Positions 10,131-20,656 are shown, counted from the first letter of the stretch. The stretch is DNA of 64,000 nucleotides from Mercenaria mercenaria (GCF_021730395.1 NC_069363.1:53191001-53255000); one strand, 5' to 3'. Notes: a model not told the origin generated them from the letters alone. Program-made: numbers and translations.

Positions 10131-12370
10131 ATGAATCCAAATGTTAGACTTACGCTGCACAGATTAATCAAAGCAGTTGTAGCAAATAGAGAGCCCGTGT
10201 ATATTGTATGGTGTTCTAATAGAACGGGTATGACCAGGGAGCATTGGGTACCAAACCACTTTGTACCATTACTAAATTATCTTGAACCAGATTTAGGAGT
10301 TCAAAACAATGTCAATGTTGACAATATCCTTGCCAAAGAACGAAACAATGGAAATGACGAAAGGAATGATAGCGATAATGTTACAATTCATATATATATT
10401 GATGGTGACAATGTTGATCAGGACAGTGCTGTGAAGGACAATGTTAATGATGGTGACAATGTTGAACGTGGTAGTGCTGTGAAGGACAATGTGAATGATG
10501 ATGACAGTGTCGAACAGGGTAGTGCGATGACTGACAGTGTGAATGATGTTGACGATGTTGAACAGGGTAGTGCTTTGATGGACAATGTGAATGGTGATGA
10601 CAATGTTGAACAGGGTAGTGCGATGACTGACAGTGTGAATGATGTTGACGATGTTGAACAGGGTACTGCTTTGATGGACAATGTGAACGATGATGACAAT
10701 GTTGAACGGGGTAGTGGGGTGAATGACAATGTGAATGATGGTGACGATGTTGAACAGGGTAGTGCTTTGAAGGACAATGTGAATGATGGTGACAATGTTG
10801 AACGGGTCAGTGCGATGAAGGACAAGGTGAATGATGATGACAATGTTGAACAGTGTAGTGCGGTGAATGAAGTGTGAATGATGATGACAATGTTGAACAG
10901 GGTAGTGCTTTGATGGACAATGAGAATGATGATGACAGTGTTGAACAGGGTAGTGCGATGAAGGACAATGTGAATAATGTTGACGATGTTGAACAGGGTA
11001 GTGCTTTGATGGACAATGTGAATGATGATGACAATGTTGAACAGGGTAGTGCGATGAAGGACAATGTGAATAATGTTGACGATGTTGAACAGGGTAGTGC
11101 TTTGATGGACAATGTGAATGATGATGACAATGTTGAATAAGGTAGTGCGGTGAATGACAATGTGAATGATGGTGACGATGTTGAACAGGGTAGTGCTTTG
11201 AAGGACAATGTGAATGATGATGACAGTGTTGAACAGGGTAGTGCGATGAAGGACAATGTGAATAATGATGACAATGTTGAACATGGTAGTGCGGTGAAGG
11301 ACAATGTGAATGATGATGACAATGTTGAACGGGGTAGTGGGGTGAATGACAATGTGAATGATGGTGACAATGTTGAACAGGGTAGTGCTTTGAAGGACAA
11401 TATGAATGATGGTGACAATGTTGAACGGGTCAGTGCGATGAAGGACAATGTGAATGATGGTGACAATGTTGAACAGGGTAGTGTGGTGAAGGACAAGATG
11501 AATGATGGTGACAATGTTGAACAGGGTAGTGTGTTGAAGAACAACGTGATTGATGATGACAATGTTGAACAGGGTAGTACGGTGAATAACAACGTAAGTG
11601 ATGATGACAATGTTGAACACGGTAGTGGGGTAAAGGACAACGTGAATGATGATGACAATGTTGAACAGGGTAGTGCGGTGAAAAACAACGTGAATGATGA
11701 TGACAATGTTGAACAGGGTAGTGCGGTGAAGGACAATGTGAATGATGATGACAATGTTGAACAGCGTAGTGCGGTGAAGGACAATGTAAATGATGATGAC
11801 AATGTTGAACACGGTAGTGGGGTAAAGGACAACGTGAATGATGATGACAATGTTGAACAGGGTAGTGCGGTGAAGGACAACGTGAATGATGATGACAATG
11901 TTGAACAGGGTAGTGCGGTGAAGGACAATGTGAGTGATGATGACAATGTTGAACAGGGTAGTTCGGTGATGGACAATGTGAGTGATGATGACAATGTTGA
12001 ACAGGGTAGTGCGGTAAATGACAATGTGAATGATGTTGACTCACAGTCTTCTGCAGATAGTAAAGGAGAGAAGTATGATGACAAAAAGAGATTGTATCTT
12101 GTCGGAGATAATGTTATCGTTGATTTTAATGGGAAACCATATGTTGGTATTGTGAGGGAAGTAATGTCACCAAACTTGCTAGTTGACTGTATGCACACAA
12201 CAGGCAAAAGAAATAACAATTCTTTCAGTTGGCACAAAAAGATAAAAGACCAGAATTGGTATCATGTTAGCAATATCATTACGACTGTCAATCTTCACAA
12301 AATGTCAGGGGCTACAAATAAGTATATGCTAGATGATAAATCCTGGAATGTTTATTCATCCTATACATAA
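10131..12370 (+). CDS. Acidic 16-residue-repeat protein with OTU-like N-terminal remnant and SH3/Tudor-like C-terminus; frame broken twice
   Basis: The N-terminus has EPVYIVWCSN and, at residues 39-48, WVPNHFVPLL. This resembles the end of the vertnin/OTU-like domain of many uncharacterised invertebrate proteins, including a His in the usual catalytic place. The rest of that domain is absent. About 34 repeats of the type DNVNDDDNVEQGSAVK follow: strongly acidic, Asn-rich and probably disordered. The last 95 residues include GDNVIVDFNGKPYVG, CMHTTGK and SFSWH, like the small SH3/Tudor-type barrel often found at the end of such proteins. Inside the array a one-base deletion near 10868 shifts the frame, and CAG has become an in-frame TAA at 11138-11140; the frame otherwise runs on to 12370. 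It is therefore a pseudogene, or the array is misassembled. In-frame codons upstream (TYPQL) also look homologous, so ATG 10131 may not be the true start. Confidence 0.6.
10401..12040 (+). repeat. 48-bp coding tandem repeat, about 34 units
   Basis: The unit is GGTGACAATGTTGAACAGGG followed by TAGTGCGGTGAAGGACAATG and TGAATGAT, encoding 16 residues. Variants are organised. A two-unit form with NNVDDVEQGSALMD recurs at 10.95-11.1 kb, and a related form lies at 10.52-10.7 kb, so 96-bp blocks were copied. The reverse strand is open in more than one frame along the array, giving spurious Ser/Thr- and His-rich frames. Confidence 0.95.
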
Positions 12371-12375
12371 ACATC

Positions 12376-13340
12376 CTTTATGTAACAATTCTACACAGTC
12401 AGTGACTCAAAATAATGTTAAGTTAACATTTGTTTGTTCATGTCAAGTCTCACAAACACTGACTTTGACTGTTGATTTTCTTTGGTTTCTTTCGATCTTT
12501 CAGAATGTTTCTTTGCAATAACAAAATTTTCCTTGATGTAGCAAAAAGCTTTAAAGATTAAAAAATGAAACTGTTGACATATATCATGTTAAACACTATC
12601 AGCAATTTTGAATTACGCATTAAACGACAAAGTTGGTGTTCTTTTAGTAAATACTTCTCAGTTTATTAAACTTTTAAGCCAGTTATGTGTAATTATTTTC
12701 CTTCCTGTAACAAAAATTTTTCTTTCATGTAACAAAAATTCGTTAAGCGTTTTTAAAAATGAAACTGTTGCACTATTATGTTAAACACGATTAGCAATTT
12801 TGAATTACGCAATAAACGATAATGTTGGTTTTCGTTTCGTTAATAGTTCTAAGTTGATTAAACTTTTAAGCCAGTTATGTGTAATTATTTTCCTTCCTGT
12901 AACAAAAACTGTTCTTTCATGTAACAAAAATTCTGTAAGTGTTTTTAAAAATGAAACTGTTGACACTATTATGTTAAACACGATTAGCAATTTTGAATTA
13001 CGCAATAAACGATAATGTTGGTTTTCTTTTCGTTAATAGTTCTAAGTTGATTAAAATTTTAAACCAGTTAAGTGTAATTATTTTCCTTCCTGTAACAAAA
13101 CTGTTCTTTCATGTAACGTACATTATTTTTAAGATTTTCAAAAAATGAAACTGTTGACACTATCATGTTAAACACGATCAGCAATTTTTTTATTACATAT
13201 TATACGACAATGTTGTTGATCTTTTAGTTAATAGTTCTAAGTTTATTAAACTTTTAAGCCAATTAAATGTTATTGTTTTCCTTCCCATAACAAAAACTGT
13301 TCTTTCGTGTAACGAACATTCCCTGATATAACACATCACT
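12376..13340 (-). repeat. 193-bp tandem repeat x 4 carrying reversed TTACATGAAAG motifs
   Basis: GAAACTGTTG landmarks at about 12567, 12761, 12953 and 13147 define a period of about 193 bp. Each unit contains CCTTCCTGTAACAAAA and TTCTTTCATGTAAC, which are reverse complements of the motif clustered at 9.1-9.8 kb. Isolated copies include TTTCCTTGATGTAGC near 12530 and ATTCCCTGATATAAC near 13320. The array follows the gene directly and could hold its 3' end, but no protein frame crosses it. Confidence 0.8.
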
Positions 13341-13830
13341 TTTTCTTAAATTACATGCGTATATAACAATGTATAACTGCATTTGTATGGGAAATTTGTT
13401 AACAAATGTCCATACTATTGGACAAAATAAAAGGCACTATAATCCTGACCATACCTTTTACCCTGGAAGAAAGATATCTTTCATTTAATGAATATTATTT
13501 ATGCCCTTTCCATATACATTCGCCTAAAGGTCCATAAACGCTGAATTCAAATGAAAGTGTTTAATTTTGTTAGAATGTATCCTTCTGAGAGTGGCAAGTG
13601 ACAAAGAATTTAGAAATATTTGATTCTTTAACAAAAAAAAATTGTATTTTAATTCGTTACATAAAGGAAATACAAATTGCCTTATTCACTTTTGAAATAA
13701 TTTTTTAAGCCATATGTTACAAATTCTCGGTCATTTTAGCTTGTTCCGTCTAGAAGAGGCATCGATCCAGCTGTTCAATGGGATGATTAATCGCTGAAAG
13801 TTATTCAAAATTTTAATTTCTAACTTCTCC

Positions 13831-13862
13831 ATTTTGTTGCAAAAATATATTTTGACTCATAT
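13831..13862 (-). repeat. Right 32-bp terminal inverted repeat
   Basis: It is the exact reverse complement of 8388-8419, beginning ATTTTGTTGCAAAAATA and ending TTTTGACTCATAT. It lies 134 bp from the stop codon of the XK-related gene. Confidence 0.8.
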
Positions 13863-13995
13863 ACAATAGCACCGTAAACGAGGTGTTTCGTTTACGAAAA
13901 GTTTTCATTTTCGATCTTTAATATCTTAAGTATAATGGTTGACTTGTTTTGAGGATTTATGTAGTAAATGGAAGTATTTCAGTATAAATATATAT

Positions 13996-16491
13996 CTAAA
14001 TAATCATTTCACAAGAAGATTCACTTGTACCATCCTTGTCGTTGTCCGTAGCTGCAAGATATGTACGAAGAGGAGGCTTTAAGGATAATCCGACGTTTGA
14101 CGGGTCTTTTGTCGGCGTGTGTCGGACAGAACTGTATTTCTCTGTCTTGTCATTGTATATATGTTTAACCGGTTTTGCATAAACTGTTTTATCCCTGACA
14201 CATTTATGTGTCGACCCACTCCAATCACTGACTGGTGTGTTTCTTGGATAAGCCGAGTCCTCAGAATCACTGAATGTTACAGAGTTGCTGCCCTTTGTTT
14301 GAACGAATGAACAGACGTCACTGGAACGTCTGATGGAATGTACACTGCTTTCGTCAATAGACGTATCGGCCACGGAACTGGAATAGTCGGCTTTAAGTGA
14401 CATTTTAGATTGGTTTGTTGCTGATGTATTAATATGGCGACTATCAGTTTTTGAGGTAGAATCAGTTACTCCTATCATGTCCCTACGTCTCTGGCGAGAA
14501 TACGCTTTTTCGTATTTATGTGAATATACTCCGTTTTTATCACGATTGCCTTTAGGTTTTGGCACATAACTTTTATGTCTGCTAGCACTTTTCGATGCAC
14601 TATATTCACGTCTTTTCTTTCTAGTAGTTTTATATTCTGTTTCCTCAGGAATTCCATCGCGGATGCTGAAATTTCTTCTCGATTCTTCTGGACTGGATTG
14701 ATGTTGCCGCATAAAAGCACATATTGTACAATCAGTTGAATCAGATGCCGTTGAATATGCGGGCTCGATCTTTTTTCTGTCAGCCATACGCTTTTTAGCA
14801 AGAACAGTCACCGGAAGCTGGTAGCTGTCCAAAGTATGGTCCGTCATGTAACCATCAGAAAAGAAACTTGTGTCGTGATCTTTTCTGATTAATGAATTCA
14901 AAATATCTATTTTTACAGGATGCTTATTGTCTTCTGCAACCTCTGAATTCTTTTGAATCAGGTTATCCCAGCTGTCCGTCAGCAGACGTGTTCGACTACT
15001 AACCAAACTCAATGCATCCATGGTAGATAACTGTGACAGTATTGTGTCTGAATTCTGGCGCCAATCTTTCTCATACACGCCACTTCCGCTCGAGATAGAA
15101 TCTGTGTCTGTCATCTTTGCGATGCTAGAATCTGAGTCAAAGAAGCGTTTGTGTGTATACGTGCCAGACGCTTGAACAGCAGTATACTGCTTCTTCTCGG
15201 CAGTTGGAATACTTTCCAGATCCGTATCTCGAATTTGCCAATGTTCTCCTGAAGAGTTTAGAATTTCGGCTGCTGATTCACTACCTGAGTCAAGAAACGT
15301 ATCTTGTAAAATATTTTTGTAATACTGGCCATTTGAAACAGCGTTTTGATATTGCGAAAAATATCCTGCACTGAATGGTCTTTGCATTTTTATGCTATGC
15401 TTTGAACACAGACTTAATCTACAGTTAATACAACCTTCAGATTCATAAATGTGTTCCTTTTCTGAATCGAATAACGGAACTGAAGTAAAACATATTCTGT
15501 ACAAAATCAAAGATATCACTCCTACGACAAAGGCACTTGCAGATATTAGCACGAATATGTTTTTGTTAAACATGACTGTGTTATCGTCCACATGGATATA
15601 CCAGACAACTGTCAGCACGATGTTCTCGAGGAACATGACGAGGTAATAGAACGAGTGTCTAAATGTTGCTTGTTCTGTGTCGAAATTTATGAAGCAGAAC
15701 AGATATATGTACGTTAACATTCCATTCACAAGCACTTTGTTTGACTTAAGCGCACTTTGTTTGTTGAACAACCCGAAGTTGGTTGACAGGCATATGAACA
15801 TAATCAATCCATGAAGCCCCAATATTAAAAATATCCAGTAGAAATATAATGTCGCAAACAGTGCCAGACACGTGACTCTAAACGTCACTTCCCCAGTACG
15901 CCATAACAGACGACAAATAACGCCGATGAAACTAAATTCTTGGACTTCATACTCATCCTGTCTTTTTGTTATCCGAAACGAGGCTAAAAACCAACACGTC
16001 CCGAAAAATGTGAGCAGTAGCGTTACAATAAATATCCAGTCGGTAAAATTAAAGTAAATAATGATAAAAGTTTGAATTAATAATAGAGGTAACAAAAATA
16101 TAAATGTAAACACCAGCTGCAAATATTTCAAATAGTTTTTTCCTTGTGCATGTAAGTTGAGGTCTACTTCGCGAAATACAACCACATGACGCCATAGAAA
16201 TCCCAGCTGGAGAAGATGAAGAACTGCCAATCCAACAGTTGATTTCGTAGATACTTTGTCTCCCTTTTCCGCAAGAAACAGAACTGCTGACACAATGTGG
16301 AGAATAATAACTGGAAATAGAAGAAACCCTAAGTATGGTAAAAACCAAGGTTTTAATTCTTCATGCGACCTTAGGATGCTTACAGAAACTCCATTAATGA
16401 TCAGTGTTCCAATAAACAACGTCGCCGAAAGTGTCAGAGACAGTCCGAAACGAATATCGTACCATGCCATTGTTGTTGACAAGTCACACAA
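13996..16491 (-). CDS. XK-related (XKR) multi-pass membrane protein, 831 residues, single exon
   Basis: The first 345 residues hold about ten hydrophobic segments in the layout of the XK/XKR family. Diagnostic stretches include CRLLWRTGEVTFR, LGLHGLIMF, INFDTEQATFRHSFYY and FLENIVLTVVWYIH. Vertebrate XKR4, XKR8 and XKR9 scramble phospholipids at the plasma membrane after caspase cleavage. The remaining 485 residues are a hydrophilic, Ser/Thr/Arg/Lys-rich, probably cytoplasmic and disordered tail, far longer than in most vertebrate relatives. One DSTD motif at residues 584-587 has the DxxD form caspases prefer; that use is speculative. The frame is intact from ATG at 16491 to TAG at 13996. Met8 is an alternative start. 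A splice acceptor (TATTTATATTTTCAG) ending at 16556 suggests an upstream untranslated exon. Scramblase function is inferred from family only. Confidence 0.85.
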   Translation of the reverse strand: MCDLSTTMAWYDIRFGLSLTLSATLFIGTLIINGVSVSILRSHEELKPWFLPYLGFLLFPVIILHIVSAVLFLAEKGDKVSTKSTVGLAVLHLLQLGFLWRHVVVFREVDLNLHAQGKNYLKYLQLVFTFIFLLPLLLIQTFIIIYFNFTDWIFIVTLLLTFFGTCWFLASFRITKRQDEYEVQEFSFIGVICRLLWRTGEVTFRVTCLALFATLYFYWIFLILGLHGLIMFICLSTNFGLFNKQSALKSNKVLVNGMLTYIYLFCFINFDTEQATFRHSFYYLVMFLENIVLTVVWYIHVDDNTVMFNKNIFVLISASAFVVGVISLILYRICFTSVPLFDSEKEHIYESEGCINCRLSLCSKHSIKMQRPFSAGYFSQYQNAVSNGQYYKNILQDTFLDSGSESAAEILNSSGEHWQIRDTDLESIPTAEKKQYTAVQASGTYTHKRFFDSDSSIAKMTDTDSISSGSGVYEKDWRQNSDTILSQLSTMDALSLVSSRTRLLTDSWDNLIQKNSEVAEDNKHPVKIDILNSLIRKDHDTSFFSDGYMTDHTLDSYQLPVTVLAKKRMADRKKIEPAYSTASDSTDCTICAFMRQHQSSPEESRRNFSIRDGIPEETEYKTTRKKRREYSASKSASRHKSYVPKPKGNRDKNGVYSHKYEKAYSRQRRRDMIGVTDSTSKTDSRHINTSATNQSKMSLKADYSSSVADTSIDESSVHSIRRSSDVCSFVQTKGSNSVTFSDSEDSAYPRNTPVSDWSGSTHKCVRDKTVYAKPVKHIYNDKTEKYSSVRHTPTKDPSNVGLSLKPPLRTYLAATDNDKDGTSESSCEMII

Positions 16492-16512
16492 CTACAAGTC
16501 ACACAACTACGT
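16478..16512. repeat. Direct repeat ACAAGTCACACAACT at the XKR start
   Basis: Two adjacent copies of a short unit (ACAAGTCACACAACT) sit around the 5' end of the XKR coding region. The gene's ATG lies in or just beside the first copy. Confidence 0.6.
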
Positions 16513-16556
16513 CATTTCAAAAATTCTTGTCGAACTGACGTCCTTCTTCAAAAGGC

Positions 16557-17479
16557 TGAAAATATAAATAAAAAATAGTCATTTTTTTATCAGCGTTTTA
16601 GAATGTTGACAGTCATGTTGTTTTAAGACCAGATGAAAGTTGTACGAGTTCTTTGGAGGCGACGTTTCATATTCCTTATACGTAATTAAGGTATACACAG
16701 TATACTAATTAGTTGAGAAAAAATACACCAACTGAAAGAAAAAGTACGAAGTAATAGATGTATGCATCGAAGAGTACATGAGTGAATTTTCATACTTGAT
16801 TTATTGAACGAGTTTGATATAATAATAAAATGCGAGGCTCTGCCGAGCATTTTATCACTTTATGGGACTATTTCTGACGACATATGCAGTATATAAGATA
16901 AGAGGATACAGAAAAATTGGCTCATACGTTTCGAACGATCAATTTATTTTTTGTAATTTAACGGTATAAAGTGTGTTTGTTGTCTTACCAGTAGTTGATT
17001 CCTTTTCAAAGATAATAAAATATTTTGAAATTGACATTTAAGCTGAAAGGTTGTCGTCTGCTTCGACATTTATCTTCAGATGTGGGGTAATTTTGAATAA
17101 GAAATCTAAACGTCACGTCACATCTTAATATGATCAAATTGATAAGTTTGAATTTTTGTTGTGACCTAGTATCAAATTATCAAGTAGGAATTTCGAACTG
17201 TTTGCATAGTAGATATAGACTGTCAAATACTAATTTGTCAAAGTAAATATCTAACAAAGACACAGCTAATATTTCGAGTAGATGACAGGGTATTTGAAAA
17301 ATAAAAAATGAATATCAACTGCGGATTAAGCCCAAGATTTAAGTAATTCGTGTTATCTATTTTTCGGGTCATCTGCGTTACTCTTATATTTTGTTGGTGG
17401 TGGTGATTTCTTTTTCTAGTTTAATATTTTGTTAGTTTATTATACATTTTAGACTGTTCTCATAAAGTAAATTGTTCTG
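16557..17479. other. Intergenic DNA upstream of XKR, with one small hairpin
   Basis: The only structure seen is a near-perfect 30-bp palindrome at 16825-16854 (ATAAAATGCGAGGCTCTGCC and its partner GAGCATTTTAT), a remnant of a hairpin-forming repeat. Otherwise it is AT-rich and featureless; the XKR promoter should be here. Confidence 0.5.
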
Positions 17480-17645
17480 TGCACAGCTATTTCATTCAGT
17501 TCGTGTAGTCTGATCAAGATATGCACTGTCCGCCATTCAGTCAGTATCTTTGTGGTAAGCACCGCTTTTAACAGTTAATGGTGCTGTGCAAATTGAAAGA
17601 TGGACAAGTTCATTAAAGAATTTTAGCATGGTAATTAAGGGTTAA
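17480..17645 (+). mobile_element. MITE fragment, AAGGGTTAA end family
   Basis: It contains CCGCCATTCAGTCAGTATCT, GGTAAGCACCGCTTTTAACA and GAAAGATGGACAAGTTCATT, and ends GGTAATTAAGGGTTAA. This matches the family at 38346, 41319, 48509 and 51667. The left end is degraded. Confidence 0.65.
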
Positions 17646-20260
17646 GATTTGCTTATCTCTGTCTCATCCAAAATGTAAAATACGAAAATGTAGAAAACTT
17701 AAATGACAGGTTCTGCGATATTTAAAGTTTGGCTGTATCTGTGCGGTATTATCTTTTTCTGTTTTAATAAAACTTATTTAAACAACTACTTTTGTTTAGT
17801 TTTTGTTAACATTTTCTTCCTGTTTCTCGTAACATTGTTATATTCTAAGACTATAAGTAGCCTGCATTGTTATGGTAACAGTATATATAACTACCTATCC
17901 CGTAAAAAGGCATGAAATATATAAATTCAAAGTATCTGAAATATGAGTAACTGTATGAGAAAACATAACAATAAATGGTATGAAGGTATTTTTTACGTTT
18001 TATTTCTATACAGATCAGATTACAATATTCTGTAAAGACTGAAAAAACCTCAACATAACAGAACAGAACTGTTCTATTCTGTTGTTAAAGACACGACCAC
18101 AAGTTAGCTAATGACAGGGAAACAAATTGTGCAACCCGTGGTATCAAATCCAATCAAAACAAAGTTAGGATCTTAACAACATCAGCTAGATACAGGTTTC
18201 AACGACATGAGCTAAATATGTGGGTTTTTTCTAAAATAGAAAAAAATATACACAGTTAATACAAGTGTTATCTCTGCGAACATACATACAAGTTAAAGAC
18301 TCCATTGCTACGAAATATTAAGAAAATATGGAAGGGTTTTAAATATACATGTGAAATTGGCGGAGCGTTTTTCTGTTTAATTTTTTTTTTAAATAATGTT
18401 AAATTCAAGAACCTGTCGTCACCGGCACCTATCAAAATCCTGTCCAAGTACATTTTATCCAACTCGAGAACATTTTATTCTGTCTTGATTATATATCCAA
18501 GTTACCGTAATAGAACTTTATTTGAGAACAAGAGTATTTAAATCGTATAATTAACTTACTTACTTTCATCTTACTCCTTGTAATTTACAATATATTATAT
18601 GAACTCTACATAGGAATGTTACGTTTGTTAAATCCTCCGTACATGATCGTATAAAGTTATGCGACTAATCTCAAAATTAAATAACTATAAAACGAATAAG
18701 CAATATTAATCCATCAATAAGTTTATTTTAATCCTATATAAGTAACGTATATCTTCCAAACTACTAGACACAAATAATATAAGTTGGCAAGTTATTTTTC
18801 GCAGCTCTGAAACTTTAATACAATATTGACAACGTGACAACACGATGTGCAAAAATGCGGTAAATGTATAAACGGTGGCGCGACACTTACAGGTTTCTTA
18901 TACAGAATACATCAAATATTTCATTACAAAAACGTTTAATGCATTAAAGACGGAAAACTTAAATAATTTTTAGTTTTTGAACGGTTGTCAAAAAATGACA
19001 CAAAGCAAGACAAGATAACAATAGAAGTTATAACACCGTTAAAAATTAGGAATGAAAAACTTTCCTCCAAGACAGTGAACACGTATAATATTTCAACGCC
19101 GTGTTTGACTTACGAACACCTTATTAAATTTTACAATCCCCGGACGAGCGCTGGTAGTGCTTTTCAAAACAATTGAATATTTCATTAAAATTCCAACCGC
19201 CCAAAGTTGCATTTAAATGAAAACTTAGTTATTTTGGGTTTTTTTTTTTTTTTTTTTTTTTTTTTGTATGATGAAGCATTTTAAAATACAGGACAGGTAT
19301 AATTCTAAGTATAAAAATAGACATCAACCTCTTGTTTAACTATGTTTTCTTTAAAAAAAAAAACATCTGCGGAAAAAGTCCGATTTTGTTCACGGTATCC
19401 GACAAATCATATATACTGTCATATTTTTACTTAAAATAGCTTTGATCGTTATCTGACTGTCATTTCGCGTAATTATTGTACTCATTATCAAAGAAACAGA
19501 AAGTTTTTCTTATTGTAAAAATTGTAATAAAATTTATTAAATCGTTAAAGTAATTACACCTGTAATTCTTTAATTGCGTAAGTGTAATTCTTTGCAATGA
19601 AAGAACGCTAAAATTATTGAAAAACTTGTATGATGAAGGAGATAGTAGTAAAAATGACAGGAAATGTCAACCTGCACATTGTATTCAGGTTAGTCATATG
19701 AATTGATAATTACTTTAATTAGAAGGTCGACAGAAAGGTAAATCATAAAACACCACTGCTTGCATACACTTGTCAACGTATGTATTTCTCACACATGTAT
19801 AACTTGCAGTCACTGTTACAATTAACGTTTAAAATCGCAATGATATTACTCTTACTCTCATAAAGGACCACAGATAGGTAGAATTTTCAAATGTCTGCAA
19901 ATTGTACTTAATCACTATAGCTTTAAGGGTTTCATTGTGTTTTCTTAAGTATCTATCATTTAATCACTTTTGAACGCCGAACTAAGTACGTTCATACAAG
20001 CAACAGTAATTCCCATATTACACATTTACAAGTTCTACAGAAAAACGGATAGATTTTAACCACTCTAGAAGAGAGTATGTATATGATGTAGAAGTTTTGG
20101 GAAACATAATATTACAAAAATTAAATACAAAATTTAGATTTATATAAATCTCCGCTCCTTGATAGGTGCTATGCTATTATACTGATGTTTGAAAATGGAG
20201 GAAACTATAGACATAAATTGAGCTAATAAGTCGAAAATTTCTGCTGTCAAAAAGCACGTA
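17646..20260. other. Intergenic DNA, nothing recognised
   Basis: No gene, RNA gene or complete mobile element was found. A T28 homopolymer lies at 19238-19265. Open frames at 17703, 18305 and 18985 are short and of chance composition. Confidence 0.5.
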
Positions 20261-20353
20261 TTGAATGGCTTGCCGGGCAATAATCAAAACTATTGGCAGT
20301 TGGTCCTTCGGGCCTCGGGCAATAGTTTGACTATTGACCAGCCGACCATTCAA
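20261..20353. mobile_element. Small TA-flanked fold-back MITE (93 bp)
   Basis: It starts TTGAATGGCTTGCCGGGCAA and ends CCAGCCGACCATTCAA, with TA directly outside both ends. The inner inverted segments GGCAATAATCAAAACTATTG and GGCAATAGTTTGACTATTG complete the hairpin. No coding capacity. It lies just left of a SINE. Confidence 0.65.
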
Positions 20354-20385
20354 TAAGTGTATACTACAGTACCACAAAAAACAAT

Positions 20386-20656
20386 GGGCGGACGCAGTGG
20401 TCCAGTGGTAACACTGTCTGACAACGAAACCAGGGATCGTGAGTTCGAGCTCCCGCTCCTCCAACTTAAAATTAGTAACGTTGGGATAAGAGTCCAGTGT
20501 ATAAGTGCTTTACACCTGGGACGTTAAAGAACCAGGGAAGCTTCTAGAATTGGAGCGTTTTCTGTATCTTGCACTATCCTCCTACTAAAATTACTAACAG
20601 TCTTCTGAAGTTACCGGTGGCGACTATAAATAAGCTTATATACAAACAAATAAACA
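20386..20656 (+). mobile_element. tRNA-derived SINE
   Basis: The head GGGCGGACGCAGTGGTCCAG has a box A-like GTGGTCCAGTGGTAA, and GTGAGTTCGAGCTCC matches an RNA polymerase III box B. A non-tRNA body follows and ends ACAAACAAATAAAC, a short A-rich tail. The first 76 bases can be drawn as a decayed tRNA. Intact length and clear promoter boxes suggest a fairly recent insertion. Confidence 0.8.

Larger units (their letters stand above)
8388..13862. mobile_element. Putative DNA transposon bounded by 32-bp perfect inverted repeats
   Basis: Positions 8388-8419 (beginning ATATGAGTCAAAATATA) are the exact reverse complement of 13831-13862, and similarity stops abruptly on both sides. If the target was TA, the element starts TGAGTCAAAA and is flanked by TA on both ends; ATAT is also possible. 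Inside, short TTACATCAAGGAA-like motifs face mostly one way at 9.1-9.8 kb and mostly the other way at 12.4-13.3 kb, as expected of subterminal transposase-binding sites. No transposase is recognisable. The only long gene is the acidic repeat protein, so this may be a non-autonomous element that captured a gene. A chance pair of inverted repeat fragments is the main alternative. Confidence 0.5.

Noticed and set aside
10860-11141. Programmed frameshift or stop read-through in the acidic repeat gene
   Set aside because: No slippery heptamer or stable downstream structure is apparent. The change near 10868 looks like a simple one-base loss in a repeat unit and the stop like point changes in one unit, so decay or assembly error is simpler.
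10418-12237. Three long minus-strand open frames (464, 476 and 204 codons), Ser/Thr/Leu-rich, Ile/Val-rich or His/Cys-rich
   Set aside because: They are the antisense of the 48-bp array: the unit's length is a multiple of three and it happens to lack stops in several frames. The plus-strand frame alone has non-repetitive, domain-like ends.
14079-16567. Several shorter open frames on both strands over 14.1-16.6 kb
   Set aside because: All are shadows of the intact 831-codon XKR frame.
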